A stretch of DNA of 64,000 nucleotides from Quatrionicoccus australiensis (GCF_020510525.1 NZ_CP075188.1:3782001-3846000), one strand, 5' to 3'. Shown: positions 8,930-21,074, numbered from the stretch's first letter. Notes: a model not told the origin generated them from the sequence alone. Numbers and translations: made by a program.

Positions 8930-9925
8930 TCAGGACTGCCCGGCACCGGCGACGGCGCGCCGCAGGCGGTCGGCGACGGCCGCCCAGGCCGGGGTTTCCG
9001 GCAGCGCTTCGACGGCGATCAGGTCGACACCGGCATGGTCCATGTCGCGCATGGCGGCATACAGGCCGTGCGCGTAGCCGACCGGGTCAGCCGGCAGCAG
9101 CTGCCAGGCGTGCGGCATGCCGGCCTGCGGCGGCTGGCTGTGGGCGATGACACCGCAGCGGTCACCCTTGTGACGCTGGGCATTGATGAAATCAAGCAGA
9201 CGTTCGCCAGCGACCAGGCGCATCGGCGTCTGCGGCGCGTAATGTGCGGCCAGCGAACCGGAGACGCGCGGCGCGCCACTCGCCGTCTCGATCGACGGCA
9301 GACGCCCGAGCACGGCTTCGAGATGGGCCGGCGCGATATGGCCGGGACGCAGCACCACCGGCTCGTCACGCGAGCAGTCGACGATGGTCGATTCGATGCC
9401 GACCGCGCATGCTCCGCCGTCGAGGATCATGGCGACGCGGTCGCCGAGTTCTTCGCGCACATGCTCGGCCGTGGTCGGGCTGATCCGCCCGAAGCGGTTG
9501 GCCGAAGGTGCGGCAATACCGGCGTGTTCGCCGGTTGCCGCAGCAAAACGCCGCAGCAGCTCAAGCGCCACCGGATGCCCGGGAACGCGCAGGCCGACAG
9601 TGTCCTGGCCGCCGGTCACGGCGTCCGGCACCCAGGCCTGTTTCTTCAGAATCAGGGTGAGCGGGCCGGGCCAGAAGGTTTCCATCAACTCCCAGGCGAC
9701 GGCAGGAACCTGCTCCGCCCAGCGGTCGACCGCGTCGTGACCCGACAAATGCACGATCAGCGGATGATCGGCCGGCCGCCCCTTGGCGGCAAAGATTTTC
9801 GCGACCGCCGCCGGATTGGCGGCGTCCGCGCCCAGACCGTACACTGTCTCGGTCGGCAGGGCGACCAGTTCGCCGGCGCGCAGCAGCGCGACGGCGCGGT
9901 CATAGTCCGGGCTCAGTGGCAACAA
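8930..9925 (-). CDS. L-threonylcarbamoyladenylate synthase (Sua5/YwlC type)
   Basis: Makes threonylcarbamoyl-AMP from threonine, bicarbonate and ATP for the t6A37 modification of ANN-decoding tRNAs. The YrdC domain is shown by LPTETVYGLGADA, KGRPADHPLIVHL, GLRVPGHPVALELL and APSANRFGRISPT. The extra C-terminal Sua5 domain (about residue 210 on, SLAAHYAPQTPMRLV) marks the long form rather than TsaC. The gene begins right after purE. A TTG five bases past the purE stop would give 331 residues; a GTG 19 codons further upstream would overlap purE. I prefer the TTG, without certainty. Confidence 0.9.
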   Translation of the reverse strand: MLPLSPDYDRAVALLRAGELVALPTETVYGLGADAANPAAVAKIFAAKGRPADHPLIVHLSGHDAVDRWAEQVPAVAWELMETFWPGPLTLILKKQAWVPDAVTGGQDTVGLRVPGHPVALELLRRFAAATGEHAGIAAPSANRFGRISPTTAEHVREELGDRVAMILDGGACAVGIESTIVDCSRDEPVVLRPGHIAPAHLEAVLGRLPSIETASGAPRVSGSLAAHYAPQTPMRLVAGERLLDFINAQRHKGDRCGVIAHSQPPQAGMPHAWQLLPADPVGYAHGLYAAMRDMDHAGVDLIAVEALPETPAWAAVADRLRRAVAGAGQS

Positions 9926-9929
9926 GGGC

Positions 9930-10427
9930 TCAGACCAGATCCGGCAGGGTCTTGGCCAGAACCTTTTCGGTCTGGTTGACACGGAACTGGGTCAGCTTGT
10001 CGGCGACACCAGCGTCGCCCAGGGCGAGGATGGAGACGGCGAACAGCGCAGCATTGGTCGCACCGGCTTCGCCGACGGCGAAGGTGGCAACCGGAATGCC
10101 GCCCGGCATCTGCACCATGGAGAGCAGCGAGTCGAGACCCATCAGGTGCTTGGACGGCATCGGTACGCCGAGCACCGGGATCTGCGTCTTGGCGGCGAGC
10201 ACGCCGGCCAGGTGGGCAGCACCGCCGGCAGCGCCGATCAGCACCTTGATACCGCGTTCGGCAGCAGTGGCGGCGTAGTCGAGCGCCTGATCCGGCGTAC
10301 GGTGCGCCGACAGCACCTTGGCTTCGTAAGGAATGCCCAGGTTCTTCAGGGTTTCGGCGGCGGCCTTCATGATCGGCCAGTCGCTGTCCGAACCCATGAC
10401 GATACCAACCAGGACTTCTTTGCTCAT
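9930..10427 (-). CDS. purE: N5-carboxyaminoimidazole ribonucleotide mutase
   Basis: Class I PurE, 165 residues. It converts N5-CAIR to CAIR in de novo purine synthesis and normally acts as an octamer. Diagnostic motifs are GIVMGSDSDW at the N-terminus (mobile catalytic Ser), SAHRTP with the catalytic His, GAAGGAAHL and PGGIPVATFAVGEAGATNA. The ATG has AAGGA upstream. purK does not follow; the Sua5 gene starts within a few bases of its stop. Confidence 0.97.
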   Translation of the reverse strand: MSKEVLVGIVMGSDSDWPIMKAAAETLKNLGIPYEAKVLSAHRTPDQALDYAATAAERGIKVLIGAAGGAAHLAGVLAAKTQIPVLGVPMPSKHLMGLDSLLSMVQMPGGIPVATFAVGEAGATNAALFAVSILALGDAGVADKLTQFRVNQTEKVLAKTLPDLV

Positions 10428-10512
10428 GTTTTTTCCTTCAGGAATAAGGGGATAGATGAAAGTCGCGGGACCGGGGCCCGCGTCGGCTGGCCTTGGTCAA
10501 CAATCCGGTGAA

Positions 10513-11370
10513 TTAGTTTCCGGCTGCTTTGCGCTCGGCCGCCTCGATGGTGTTGGCGAGCAGCATGGTGATGGTCATCGGGCCGACGCCACCCGGCACC
10601 GGCGTGATCTGGCCGGCGGTTGCGAGGCAGTCGGCAAAATCGACGTCGCCGCAGAGTTTACCGTCCGGCAGGCGGTTGATGCCGACGTCGATGACGACAG
10701 CGCCCGGCTTGATCATGTCGCCGGTCACGAATTTCGGCTTGCCGACCGCGGCAACGACGATGTCGGCACGGCTGGTGTGGAACTTCAGGTCGCGCGTACG
10801 CGAATTGCAGACGGTGACCGTGGCGCCGGCATTGATCAGGAGCAGGGCCATGGGCTTGCCAACGATGTTGGAACGGCCGATGACGACGGCTTCCTTGCCG
10901 TTCAGATCGACATTGCCTTTCTCGAACATCTTCATGACGCCGTAGGGCGTGCACGGGATGAAACGCGGATTGCCCTGGGCCAGCGCGCCGACGTTCTCGG
11001 CGTGGAAGCCGTCGACATCCTTGTCGGCAGCAATGGCTTCGAGCACTTTTTCTTCGTCGAAATGCTTGGGCAGCGGCAGTTGCACGAGGATGCCGTGAAT
11101 CGCCGGATCGGCGTTCAGCTCGGCGATCTTTTTGAGCACGATTTCCTGGTCGACCGTTGCGTCGTAGGTAATCTTCTCGGAGTGCATGCCGATCGCCAGA
11201 CAGCCATTGACCTTGTTGCGGACATAGACTTCGGAGGCCGGATCGGCACCAACCAGAATGACCACCAGGCCGGGTTTGTGGCCCTTGGCCGTGAGCGCTT
11301 CCACGCGCGCCTTGAATCCCTGGCGCAGTTCTTCAGCCAGGGCCTTGCCGTCGATAATTTGTGCCGTCAT
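10513..11370 (-). CDS. folD: Methylenetetrahydrofolate dehydrogenase/cyclohydrolase
   Basis: Bifunctional enzyme of one-carbon metabolism (5,10-methylene-THF to 10-formyl-THF, NADP-linked), 285 residues. Motifs seen are [14 protein letters not shown] around the catalytic Lys, [25 protein letters not shown], the dinucleotide-binding stretch [17 protein letters not shown] and the C-terminal [16 protein letters not shown]. The ATG (MTAQIIDGK) has GGAGGCGACG directly upstream. It lies in the same direction as purE with 85 bases between, consistent with shared purine/folate supply. Confidence 0.97.
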   Translation of the reverse strand: MTAQIIDGKALAEELRQGFKARVEALTAKGHKPGLVVILVGADPASEVYVRNKVNGCLAIGMHSEKITYDATVDQEIVLKKIAELNADPAIHGILVQLPLPKHFDEEKVLEAIAADKDVDGFHAENVGALAQGNPRFIPCTPYGVMKMFEKGNVDLNGKEAVVIGRSNIVGKPMALLLINAGATVTVCNSRTRDLKFHTSRADIVVAAVGKPKFVTGDMIKPGAVVIDVGINRLPDGKLCGDVDFADCLATAGQITPVPGGVGPMTITMLLANTIEAAERKAAGN

Positions 11371-11443
11371 CGTCGCCTCCACCAGAAATGAAAAGGGGAA
11401 AGGCGGGCGCCTTTCCCTTTGAATTGGCTGAATTTTACCAGAA

Positions 11444-12055
11444 TCAGGCCAGCGCAGCCTCGGCCGCGCCCACCGCCGCCCGCCCGGCGGCAAAAGCCCG
11501 CCGGTTCAGCTCGACCAGTTTTTCGCCCTTGCGCTGGAAACGCTGCAGCACGCAGGTGAGCAGATCATCGGCCGAGAACGGCAGGTGATCGGCAATCGCA
11601 CCAAGCATCACGGTATTGCCCAGACGGATGTCGCCGAGTTCGAGCGCGATGGTCGTCGCGTCGAAGGCGACGACCTTGTTGCCGCCCTTTTTGACCTCGG
11701 CAATCGGGTCGACCGGATAGTCGAACAAACCGAGTTCGACCACCGGCGGCACCAGGCGCGCCGTATTCATCAAGGTGATACCGCCCGGCCGCAACATGTG
11801 CTGCCAGCGCATCGCTTCGGCCGACTCGAAACCGAGCAGCACGTCGGCCGTGCCCGGCGTGATCTGCGGCGACAGGACCTTGGCGCCGAAACGCAGGTGC
11901 GACGAAACGACGCCGCCGCGCTGCGCCATGCCGGCGACTTCGGTTTTCTTGGCATCCTGGCCGAGCGCGATCGCCGCTTCGGCAAGGATTTCGGTAGCGG
12001 TCATGACGCCCTGGCCGCCGATGCCGACGACGAGAATGTTGGTCGTAGCGCTCAT
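11444..12055 (-). CDS. iorB: Indolepyruvate ferredoxin oxidoreductase, beta subunit
   Basis: Gamma-domain subunit (203 residues) of the ferredoxin oxidoreductase that oxidatively decarboxylates aryl-pyruvates from aromatic amino acids to acyl-CoA. It begins with [19 protein letters not shown] and contains [22 protein letters not shown], both typical of this subunit. Its ATG overlaps the alpha-subunit stop by one base (TGATG), indicating translational coupling and fixing the start. Confidence 0.92.
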   Translation of the reverse strand: MSATTNILVVGIGGQGVMTATEILAEAAIALGQDAKKTEVAGMAQRGGVVSSHLRFGAKVLSPQITPGTADVLLGFESAEAMRWQHMLRPGGITLMNTARLVPPVVELGLFDYPVDPIAEVKKGGNKVVAFDATTIALELGDIRLGNTVMLGAIADHLPFSADDLLTCVLQRFQRKGEKLVELNRRAFAAGRAAVGAAEAALA

Positions 12056-13926
12056 CAGTGACAGCCTCCCTTGACCAGCGCAATCGGCGAGACCGGGACG
12101 TAGTGCTCGATGGCTTTCGGTGCACAGGGCTGCACGCACAGGCCGCAACCGGTACATACCGAGGACTCGATGCGTACGAAGGCAAGATCGACAACCCGCC
12201 CGTTCGGCTTGGTTTCCTGGCCGCGCCGGGTAACGTGGATGGCCGGACAGCCGACGTCGATACAGTTGCCGCAACCGGTGCACTTGTCTTCGACGACGGT
12301 AAACGGCTTCAGCTTGTGATAATCCTTGACCAGCACACAGGGCTGGTCGGTGATGATGACCGAGACTTCCGGCACCTTCACTTCTTCACGTATGGTCTTG
12401 AACAGCACGGGCAGTTCGTAGGGATTGACCTTGTGCACGCGCTCCGGCTTGACGCCCAGCGACTCGACGAGCTTGACGAAATCGACGCGCGGCGCCTCCT
12501 CGCCATGGATGCCGTAGCCGTTGCCCGGATTGTTCTGGCCGCCGGTCATGCCGACCGCGCGGTTGTCGAGCAGCAGCACGGTGACATTGCCCTTGTTGTA
12601 GACCATGTCGAGCAGGCCTTGCATGCCCATGTGCAGGAAGGTCGAATCGCCGATCACGGCGAGGATGCGCTTGTCCTTGTCGGCTTCGCCGCGGCCCTTG
12701 TCGAGACCGAGCGCGACACCCATCGAAGCACCCATCGAGACACAGGTATCGAGTGCATTCCACGGATGCCCGGCGCCGAGCGTGTAGCAGCCGATGTCGC
12801 CGGCAATGGTCAGGTTGCGCACCTGCGACAGGGTGTAATAAACGCCGAGATGCGGGCAGGCGACGCACATCGTCGGCGGCCGCGGAAAGACCGGCAGCGG
12901 TGCGACGGCCTGGGCGGCCGGCACTTCTTCGCCAAGCAGTCTGGCGATCGCCGGCTTCAGCACATTCGGCGACAGCTCGCCCTGGCGCGGCAGGATGTCC
13001 TTGCCGAGCACGGCCAGCCCGGCCGCCTTGAGTTCGGTTTCGACCAGCGGCTCGACTTCCTCGACGACCACAACCTGGTCGACCAGCGCCACCAGCTCGC
13101 GGCACTTGTTGAACGGCAGCGGGCAGGAAAAGCCGAGCTTCAATACCGGTGCGTCCGGGAAGGCTTCCTTGACATGCATGTAGGCCGGGCCGGAGGTGAT
13201 GAAGCCGACGCGCCGGTCGCTGCCCGGCTCGAGCACATTGAGCGCCGAGTTTTCGGCCATTTCACGCAGTTGACCGTCACGCTCGAACATCAGCGGAATG
13301 CGCTTGCCGGCATTGCCCGGCACCATCACGAAACGGCCCGGTTCCTTCTTGAAGCCGGCACCGCTGTGCGGCACGCGCTCGCCGACCGTGACCAGCGCCT
13401 TGACGTGGTTGATGCGGGTCGTCATGCGCAGGATGACCGGCACCTGGAACTGTTCGGAGAGTTCGAACGCCTGCTTGGTCATCTCGTAGGCTTCCTGCGA
13501 GTCGGCCGGCTCGAACAGCGGAATGTGGGCAAAACGCCCCCAGTAGCGCGAATCCTGCTCGTTCTGCGAGGACGACAGGCCGACGTCGTCGGCGATGGCG
13601 ATCACCAGGCCGCCGACCACACCGGTCAGGGTCAGCGTCATCAGCGCATCGGAGGCGACGTTCATGCCGACATGCTTCATGCAGCAGAAGGCGCGCGAGC
13701 CGGCATAGGCCGCACCAATCGCGACTTCCAGCGAAACCTTTTCATTGACCGACCACTCGGCATAGAGATCCGGATAGGTCGAAATGACTTCAAGCATCTC
13801 CGTGGCCGGCGTTCCCGGATAGGCCGCAGCGACCTTGACACCGGATTCCCAGACGGCACGTGCCACTGCTTCGTTGCCGGACAAAAACAACCGGCTGGCC
13901 GCCGGTGCAGGCATAACTGCCGCCAT
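12055..13926 (-). CDS. iorA: Indolepyruvate ferredoxin oxidoreductase, alpha subunit
   Basis: Thiamine-pyrophosphate enzyme subunit of 623 residues. Domains in order: pyrimidine-binding N-terminal domain (AAYPGTPATEMLEVIS; GAAYAGSRAFCCMKHVGMNVASD), C-terminal TPP domain with GDIGCYTLG, GDSTFLHMG and LLDNRAVGMTGGQNNPG, and a 2x[4Fe-4S] ferredoxin domain with two CxxCxxCxxxCP-like clusters (CTGCGNCIDVGCP and CTGCGLCVQPCAP). It makes an aryl-acetyl-CoA, CO2 and reduced ferredoxin. The ATG (MAAVMPAPAA) has GGGAG five bases upstream. It is transcribed away from the pyruvate dehydrogenase operon. Confidence 0.93.
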   Translation of the reverse strand: MAAVMPAPAASRLFLSGNEAVARAVWESGVKVAAAYPGTPATEMLEVISTYPDLYAEWSVNEKVSLEVAIGAAYAGSRAFCCMKHVGMNVASDALMTLTLTGVVGGLVIAIADDVGLSSSQNEQDSRYWGRFAHIPLFEPADSQEAYEMTKQAFELSEQFQVPVILRMTTRINHVKALVTVGERVPHSGAGFKKEPGRFVMVPGNAGKRIPLMFERDGQLREMAENSALNVLEPGSDRRVGFITSGPAYMHVKEAFPDAPVLKLGFSCPLPFNKCRELVALVDQVVVVEEVEPLVETELKAAGLAVLGKDILPRQGELSPNVLKPAIARLLGEEVPAAQAVAPLPVFPRPPTMCVACPHLGVYYTLSQVRNLTIAGDIGCYTLGAGHPWNALDTCVSMGASMGVALGLDKGRGEADKDKRILAVIGDSTFLHMGMQGLLDMVYNKGNVTVLLLDNRAVGMTGGQNNPGNGYGIHGEEAPRVDFVKLVESLGVKPERVHKVNPYELPVLFKTIREEVKVPEVSVIITDQPCVLVKDYHKLKPFTVVEDKCTGCGNCIDVGCPAIHVTRRGQETKPNGRVVDLAFVRIESSVCTGCGLCVQPCAPKAIEHYVPVSPIALVKGGCH

Positions 13927-14057
13927 GAAAACTCCCGTAATCAATCGCAAAGCCTTCAATTTTAAAAGCGTGCAACAAGCCTCGATTTGATACAGCGCAA
14001 CCCCTTCGCGGATTTTTTTTGAATGACTTTCGCGGCAGGAAAAATATGCACGGGATA

Positions 14058-14086
14058 TTGCACGATGCGAACTTTGTTTTTACAAT
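14058..14086 (+). promoter_or_regulatory. Sigma-70 promoter of aceE operon, with a reverse promoter in the same DNA
   Basis: TTGCAC, a 17-base spacer and TACAAT on the plus strand, about 110 bases before the aceE ATG. On the minus strand the same DNA reads TTGTAA-17-TGCAAT, a weaker promoter pointing toward iorA. The rest of the 13927-14197 intergenic stretch shows no further gene. Confidence 0.65.
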
Positions 14087-14197
14087 GCGAAAAATCAAGT
14101 AGGTGTAAACACGGGCTCGCGAACCGACCCATTAAGCGCTAGAGTTGTTTTGCTCAACAGGCAAAACAGAATGAAGACCAATCTTGGAGACAAAACC

Positions 14198-16873
<2,676 letters not shown>

Positions 16874-16888
16874 CGAGGGAGAGACGAC

Positions 16889-18523
16889 ATGAGCCAAATC
16901 ATTGAAGTCAAAGTCCCGGACATCGGCGATTTCGACGAAGTCCCGGTTATCGAACTGTTTGTGAAGGTCGGCGACACGATCAAGGTCGACGACGCCATCG
17001 TCACGCTTGAATCCGACAAGGCCACGATGGACGTGCCCTCGACGGTAGCCGGCGTGGTCACCGAGGTTCTCGTCCAGCTCGGCGCCAAGGTTGCCGAAGG
17101 CGCCCTGCTGATCAAGGTTGAAACCGGTGGCGCCGCTGCCGTCGCCGCCCCGGCCGCTGCAGCTCCCGCTCCGGCCGCAGCGCCGGCGCCGGTTGCCGCA
17201 CCGGTGGCAGCCGCCCCCGCGGCCGGCGGTGGCGTGGTCGAAGTCAAGGTGCCGGACATCGGCGACTTTGACGAAGTCCCGGTCATCGACCTGTTCGTCA
17301 AGGTTGGCGACAACATCAAGGTCGACGACGCGATCGCCACGCTCGAATCCGACAAGGCAACCATGGACGTGCCGTCCACCGTTGCCGGCGTCGTCAAGGA
17401 AGTGCTCGTCCAGCTCGGTTCCAAGGTCGGCGAAGGCACGGTCCTGATCAAGGTTGAAACCGGTGCCTCGGCCCCGGTCGCCGCAGTGCAGGCCGCTGCT
17501 CCGGCTCCTGCTGCTGCAGCCCCGGCAGCTGCGCCGGTCGCCGCTCCGGCTGCCGCCGCACCCGCCGCGCTTGCCCCGGCCCTGCCGCTCGGCGCCAAGG
17601 TACATGCCTCGCCCTCGGTCCGTGCCTATGCCCGCGAACTCGGTGTCGATCTGTCCAAGGTTCCGGCCACCGGTCCGAAAGGCCGCATCGTCAAGGAAGA
17701 CCTGACCAAGTACGTCAAGGGCGTCATGTCCGGTGCCATTTCCGGCCCTGTGGCAGCGTCGACCGGTGGCGTCACCGGCGGTGGCGTGCTCGATCTGCTG
17801 CCCTGGCCAAAGGTCGATTTCGCCAAGTTCGGCGAGATCGAAGTCAAGCCGCTGTCGCGCATCAAGAAGATTTCCGGCCAGAACCTGTCGCGCAACTGGG
17901 TCATGATCCCGGCCGTCACGTATCACGAAGATGCCGACATCACCGATATCGAAGCCTTCCGCGTGCTGCTCAACAAGGAAAACGAAAAGGGTGGCGGAGC
18001 CAAGCTCACGATGCTCGCTTTCCTCATGAAGGCTTGCGTCAAGGGCCTGCAGAAGTTCCCGGAATTCAATTCCTCGCTCGACGGCGACAACCTGGTGCTG
18101 AAGAAGTACTTCAACATCGGTTTCGCAGCCGACACCCCGAACGGCCTGGTCGTGCCGGTGGTCAAGAACGTCGACAAGAAGTCGGTCTTCGAACTGGCGC
18201 AGGAATCCGGCGATCTGGCCAAACAGGCACGTGACGGCAAGCTCAAGCCGGCCGACATGTCCGGTGCCTGCTTCACGATTTCCAGCCTGGGCGGCATCGG
18301 CGGCACCTACTTTGCACCTATCGTCAATGCACCGGAAGTCGCAATCCTCGGCGTCAACAAGTCGGCGATGAAGCCGGTCTGGGACGGCAAGCAATTCGTG
18401 CCGCGCCTTGTCCTGCCGCTGTCGCTGACCGCCGACCATCGCGTCATCGACGGTGCGCTGGCGACCCGCTTCAATGTCTATATCGCCCAGTTGCTGGCCG
18501 ACTTCCGTCGCGTCGCGCTGTAA
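16889..18523 (+). CDS. aceF: Pyruvate dehydrogenase E2, dihydrolipoyl acetyltransferase (two lipoyl domains)
   Basis: Core acetyltransferase of the complex, 544 residues. Two nearly identical lipoyl domains (about 3-80 and 117-193) carry the lipoylated lysines Lys44 and Lys156 in ESDKATMD. Ala/Pro-rich flexible linkers separate the parts. A peripheral subunit-binding domain (about 240-280, HASPSVRAYARELGVDLSKV) binds E1/E3, and the catalytic domain ends with ADHRVIDGA, including catalytic His517 and Asp521. E. coli AceF has three lipoyl domains; here two are in E2 and a third is on E3. Confidence 0.97.
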   Translation: MSQIIEVKVPDIGDFDEVPVIELFVKVGDTIKVDDAIVTLESDKATMDVPSTVAGVVTEVLVQLGAKVAEGALLIKVETGGAAAVAAPAAAAPAPAAAPAPVAAPVAAAPAAGGGVVEVKVPDIGDFDEVPVIDLFVKVGDNIKVDDAIATLESDKATMDVPSTVAGVVKEVLVQLGSKVGEGTVLIKVETGASAPVAAVQAAAPAPAAAAPAAAPVAAPAAAAPAALAPALPLGAKVHASPSVRAYARELGVDLSKVPATGPKGRIVKEDLTKYVKGVMSGAISGPVAASTGGVTGGGVLDLLPWPKVDFAKFGEIEVKPLSRIKKISGQNLSRNWVMIPAVTYHEDADITDIEAFRVLLNKENEKGGGAKLTMLAFLMKACVKGLQKFPEFNSSLDGDNLVLKKYFNIGFAADTPNGLVVPVVKNVDKKSVFELAQESGDLAKQARDGKLKPADMSGACFTISSLGGIGGTYFAPIVNAPEVAILGVNKSAMKPVWDGKQFVPRLVLPLSLTADHRVIDGALATRFNVYIAQLLADFRRVAL

Positions 18524-18537
18524 GGGGGGAGAACACC

Positions 18538-20316
18538 ATGAGCAATCTGGTAGAAGTCAAAGTCCCCGACATCGGCGATTTCGCCGAAGTGCCGGTCATC
18601 GACCTGTTTGTGAAGGTCGGCGATACGATCAAGGTCGACGACGCCATTGTCACCCTCGAATCCGACAAGGCCACGATGGATGTGCCCTCGACGGTCGACG
18701 GCGTGGTCAAGGAAGTTTTGGTCCAGCTCGGTTCCAAGGTTGCCGAAGGCGCCCTGCTGATCAAGGTCGAAACCGGTGCTGCTGCGGCGGCTCCCGCCCC
18801 GCAAGCCGCCGCGCCGGCGGCTGCTCCTGCAGCTGCGCCGGTCGCGGCGCCGGTCGCCGGCAGCCATGCCGGCGGTGCCGATCTCGAGTGCGAAATGCTC
18901 GTTCTCGGCGCCGGTCCCGGCGGCTACTCGGCCGCCTTCCGCTCGGCCGACCTCGGTATGAAGACCATCATCGTCGAGCGTTACGCAACGCTCGGCGGCG
19001 TCTGCCTCAATGTTGGCTGCATCCCGTCCAAGGCCCTGCTGCACGTTGCCGCGGTGATCGAGGAAGCCGAACATGCCAATGACCTCGGCGTCACCTTTGC
19101 CGCCCCGACAGTCGACATCGACAAGCTGCGCGCCCACAAGGACAAGGTCGTCGGCAAGCTGACCGGCGGTCTGGCCGGCATGGCCAAGGGCCGCAAGGTC
19201 GACATCGTGCGCGGTTTCGGCACCTTCCTCGACCCGCACCACATCGAGGTCGAAGTCACCGACGGCACGGGGCAAGACAAGACCGGCGCCAGGAAGGTCA
19301 TCAAGTTCCAGAAGTGCATCATCGCTGCCGGCTCGGCGGCCGTGCATCTGCCCTTCATCCCGAAGGATCCGCGCATTGTCGATTCGACCGGCGCGCTCGA
19401 ACTGCGCTTCGTGCCGAAGAAGATGCTGGTCATCGGCGGCGGCATCATCGGTCTGGAAATGGCCACCGTCTACTCGACGCTGGGCGCCAAGGTCGATGTC
19501 GTCGAAATGCTCGACGTGCTGATGCAGGGCCCGGACCGCGATGCGGTCAAGGTCTGGGAAAAGCAGAACACGCACCGCTTCGACAAGATCATGCTGAAGA
19601 CCAAGACGGTTGCGGTCGATGCCAAGGAAGACGGCCTGTGGGTCAAGTTCGAAGGTGAAGGCGCGCCGAATGTCGACGCCACCCGCTACGACATGATCCT
19701 GCAAGCCGCCGGCCGCGCGCCGAACGGCAAGAAGATCGGTGCCGAGAATGCCGGCGTCGCGGTCACCGACCGCGGCTTCATCAACGTCGATGCCCAGATG
19801 CGCACCAACGTGCCGCACATCTTCGCGATCGGCGACATCGTCGGCAATCCGATGCTGGCGCACAAGGCGGTGCATGAGGCGCACGTCGCGGCGGAAGTCG
19901 CGGCCGGGCACAAGGCTGCCCTCGACGCGCAGGTCATCCCCGGCGTTGCCTACACCCATCCAGAAGTGGCATGGGTCGGCTACACCGAAGACCAGGCCAA
20001 GAAGGAAGGCCGCAAGGTCGAAGCCGCAAAGTTCCCGTGGGCAGCCTCCGGCCGCGCCATCGCCAACGGCGCCGAGTACGGCTTCACCAAGCTGATCTTC
20101 GATGCCGAAACGCATCGCGTGATCGGCGGCGCCATCGTCGGCCCGAACGCCGGCGACATGATCGGCGAAGTCTGCCTGGCCATCGAAATGGGCTGCGATG
20201 CAGTCGATATCGGCAAGACCATCCACCCGCACCCGACGCTGGGCGAAACGGTCGGCATGGCGGCCGAAGTCGCGCACGGCTCCTGTACCGACGTGCCGGC
20301 ACCGCGCAAAAAGTAA
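18538..20316 (+). CDS. lpdA: Dihydrolipoamide dehydrogenase (E3) with N-terminal lipoyl domain
   Basis: FAD flavoprotein that reoxidises dihydrolipoamide with NAD+, 592 residues, about 115 longer than ordinary E3. Residues 3-80 are a lipoyl domain (Lys44 in ESDKATMD) joined by an Ala/Pro linker to the flavin domain, which has the FAD motif LVLGAGPGGYSAA, the redox disulfide in GGVCLNVGCIPSK (Cys156, Cys161), the NAD motif VIGGGIIGLEMA and the catalytic HPHPTLGE. The lipoyl domain closely matches those of the neighbouring aceF. Lipoyl-E3 fusions are known in Neisseria, Ralstonia and other betaproteobacteria. Confidence 0.97.
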   Translation: MSNLVEVKVPDIGDFAEVPVIDLFVKVGDTIKVDDAIVTLESDKATMDVPSTVDGVVKEVLVQLGSKVAEGALLIKVETGAAAAAPAPQAAAPAAAPAAAPVAAPVAGSHAGGADLECEMLVLGAGPGGYSAAFRSADLGMKTIIVERYATLGGVCLNVGCIPSKALLHVAAVIEEAEHANDLGVTFAAPTVDIDKLRAHKDKVVGKLTGGLAGMAKGRKVDIVRGFGTFLDPHHIEVEVTDGTGQDKTGARKVIKFQKCIIAAGSAAVHLPFIPKDPRIVDSTGALELRFVPKKMLVIGGGIIGLEMATVYSTLGAKVDVVEMLDVLMQGPDRDAVKVWEKQNTHRFDKIMLKTKTVAVDAKEDGLWVKFEGEGAPNVDATRYDMILQAAGRAPNGKKIGAENAGVAVTDRGFINVDAQMRTNVPHIFAIGDIVGNPMLAHKAVHEAHVAAEVAAGHKAALDAQVIPGVAYTHPEVAWVGYTEDQAKKEGRKVEAAKFPWAASGRAIANGAEYGFTKLIFDAETHRVIGGAIVGPNAGDMIGEVCLAIEMGCDAVDIGKTIHPHPTLGETVGMAAEVAHGSCTDVPAPRKK

Positions 20317-20340
20317 AACCCGGCGCCACCGCCGGGTCCA

Positions 20341-20369
20341 AAAAAGGCGACGGATTCCGTCGCCTTTTT
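20341..20369. terminator. Bidirectional terminator between lpdA and the isochorismatase-like gene
   Basis: AAAAAGGCGACGG-att-CCGTCGCCTTTTT hairpin, with A and T runs giving function on both strands. A second GC hairpin (CCCGGC/GCCGGG) immediately precedes it. Confidence 0.9.
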
Positions 20370-20381
20370 CACGTTCACCGC

Positions 20382-21074
20382 TCAGCGAGCCAGCGCTGCC
20401 AGCGCCTCGGCCGTGGTCCACACGCCGCTCGCGATCATGCCGTAATTGACCAGCGCCGCCTGGTAGGCCGCGTCGCCTGGCGCAGCGACGGCATCCTTGA
20501 CGACATAGACCTTGAAACCGTTCTCCATCAGCGTGCGCATGTGCGAATCAACGCACAGGTTGGCAACCATGCCGCCGAGGATCACGGTATCGATGCCGCG
20601 ACTGCGCAACTGGTAGATCAGGTCGTTGCTCTCCGGCCCGTACATCTTGTGCGGCGCGGCAATCACCGTCTTGCCGTCGTCGATGTAGGGCTTGTAGGGC
20701 GCGTAGAAATCCGCCCCCGCACTGCCGGCACGCAAGGCCTGCATGTCGAGCAGTTGGCGCTGCAGTGTGCCGGCCTGCGTCCAGTCACTATCGCTTTTGC
20801 CGAAAACCAGCGGGTCGACCGCCAGGAGCACTTTCTTCTCCTTGGCGGTACGCATCAACGCCGCGAGGTTGTCGATGGTGCCGAGCGCCTTCAGGTTGTC
20901 GGCGAGCAGGCCGTACAACTTGCCGTCCTCGCGCAGGAAATCGTTTTGCGGATCGGTGATGAGCACGGCGGTGCGTGCCCGGTCAAGCGGCGCCAGGCCG
21001 CCGCCGGCTTCGGCCGGCAGGGCGCAGAACAGGATGGGCAGGGCGAAGGCGAAGCCGAACAAGCGATTTTTCAT
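20382..21074 (-). CDS. Secreted isochorismatase-family cysteine hydrolase
   Basis: Protein of 230 residues. The N-terminus (MKNRLFGFAFALPILFCALP, then AEAGG) is a clear Sec signal peptide with a likely AEA cleavage site, so the enzyme should be periplasmic, unusual for a family that is mostly cytosolic. The mature part has the isochorismatase-like fold: AVLITDPQNDFL (catalytic Asp), a central Lys-containing region, and GGMVANLCVDSHMRTLMENG with the nucleophilic Cys. Family members hydrolyse amides or vinyl ethers (nicotinamide, N-carbamoyl compounds, isochorismate); the substrate is unknown here. The start is set by AAGGAAAGG upstream. Confidence 0.85.
   Translation of the reverse strand: MKNRLFGFAFALPILFCALPAEAGGGLAPLDRARTAVLITDPQNDFLREDGKLYGLLADNLKALGTIDNLAALMRTAKEKKVLLAVDPLVFGKSDSDWTQAGTLQRQLLDMQALRAGSAGADFYAPYKPYIDDGKTVIAAPHKMYGPESNDLIYQLRSRGIDTVILGGMVANLCVDSHMRTLMENGFKVYVVKDAVAAPGDAAYQAALVNYGMIASGVWTTAEALAALAR

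Noticed and set aside
16889..18900. Repeated lipoyl coding sequence as an assembly duplication
   Set aside because: The copies differ in sequence, are joined by distinct linkers and match known E2/E3 architectures.
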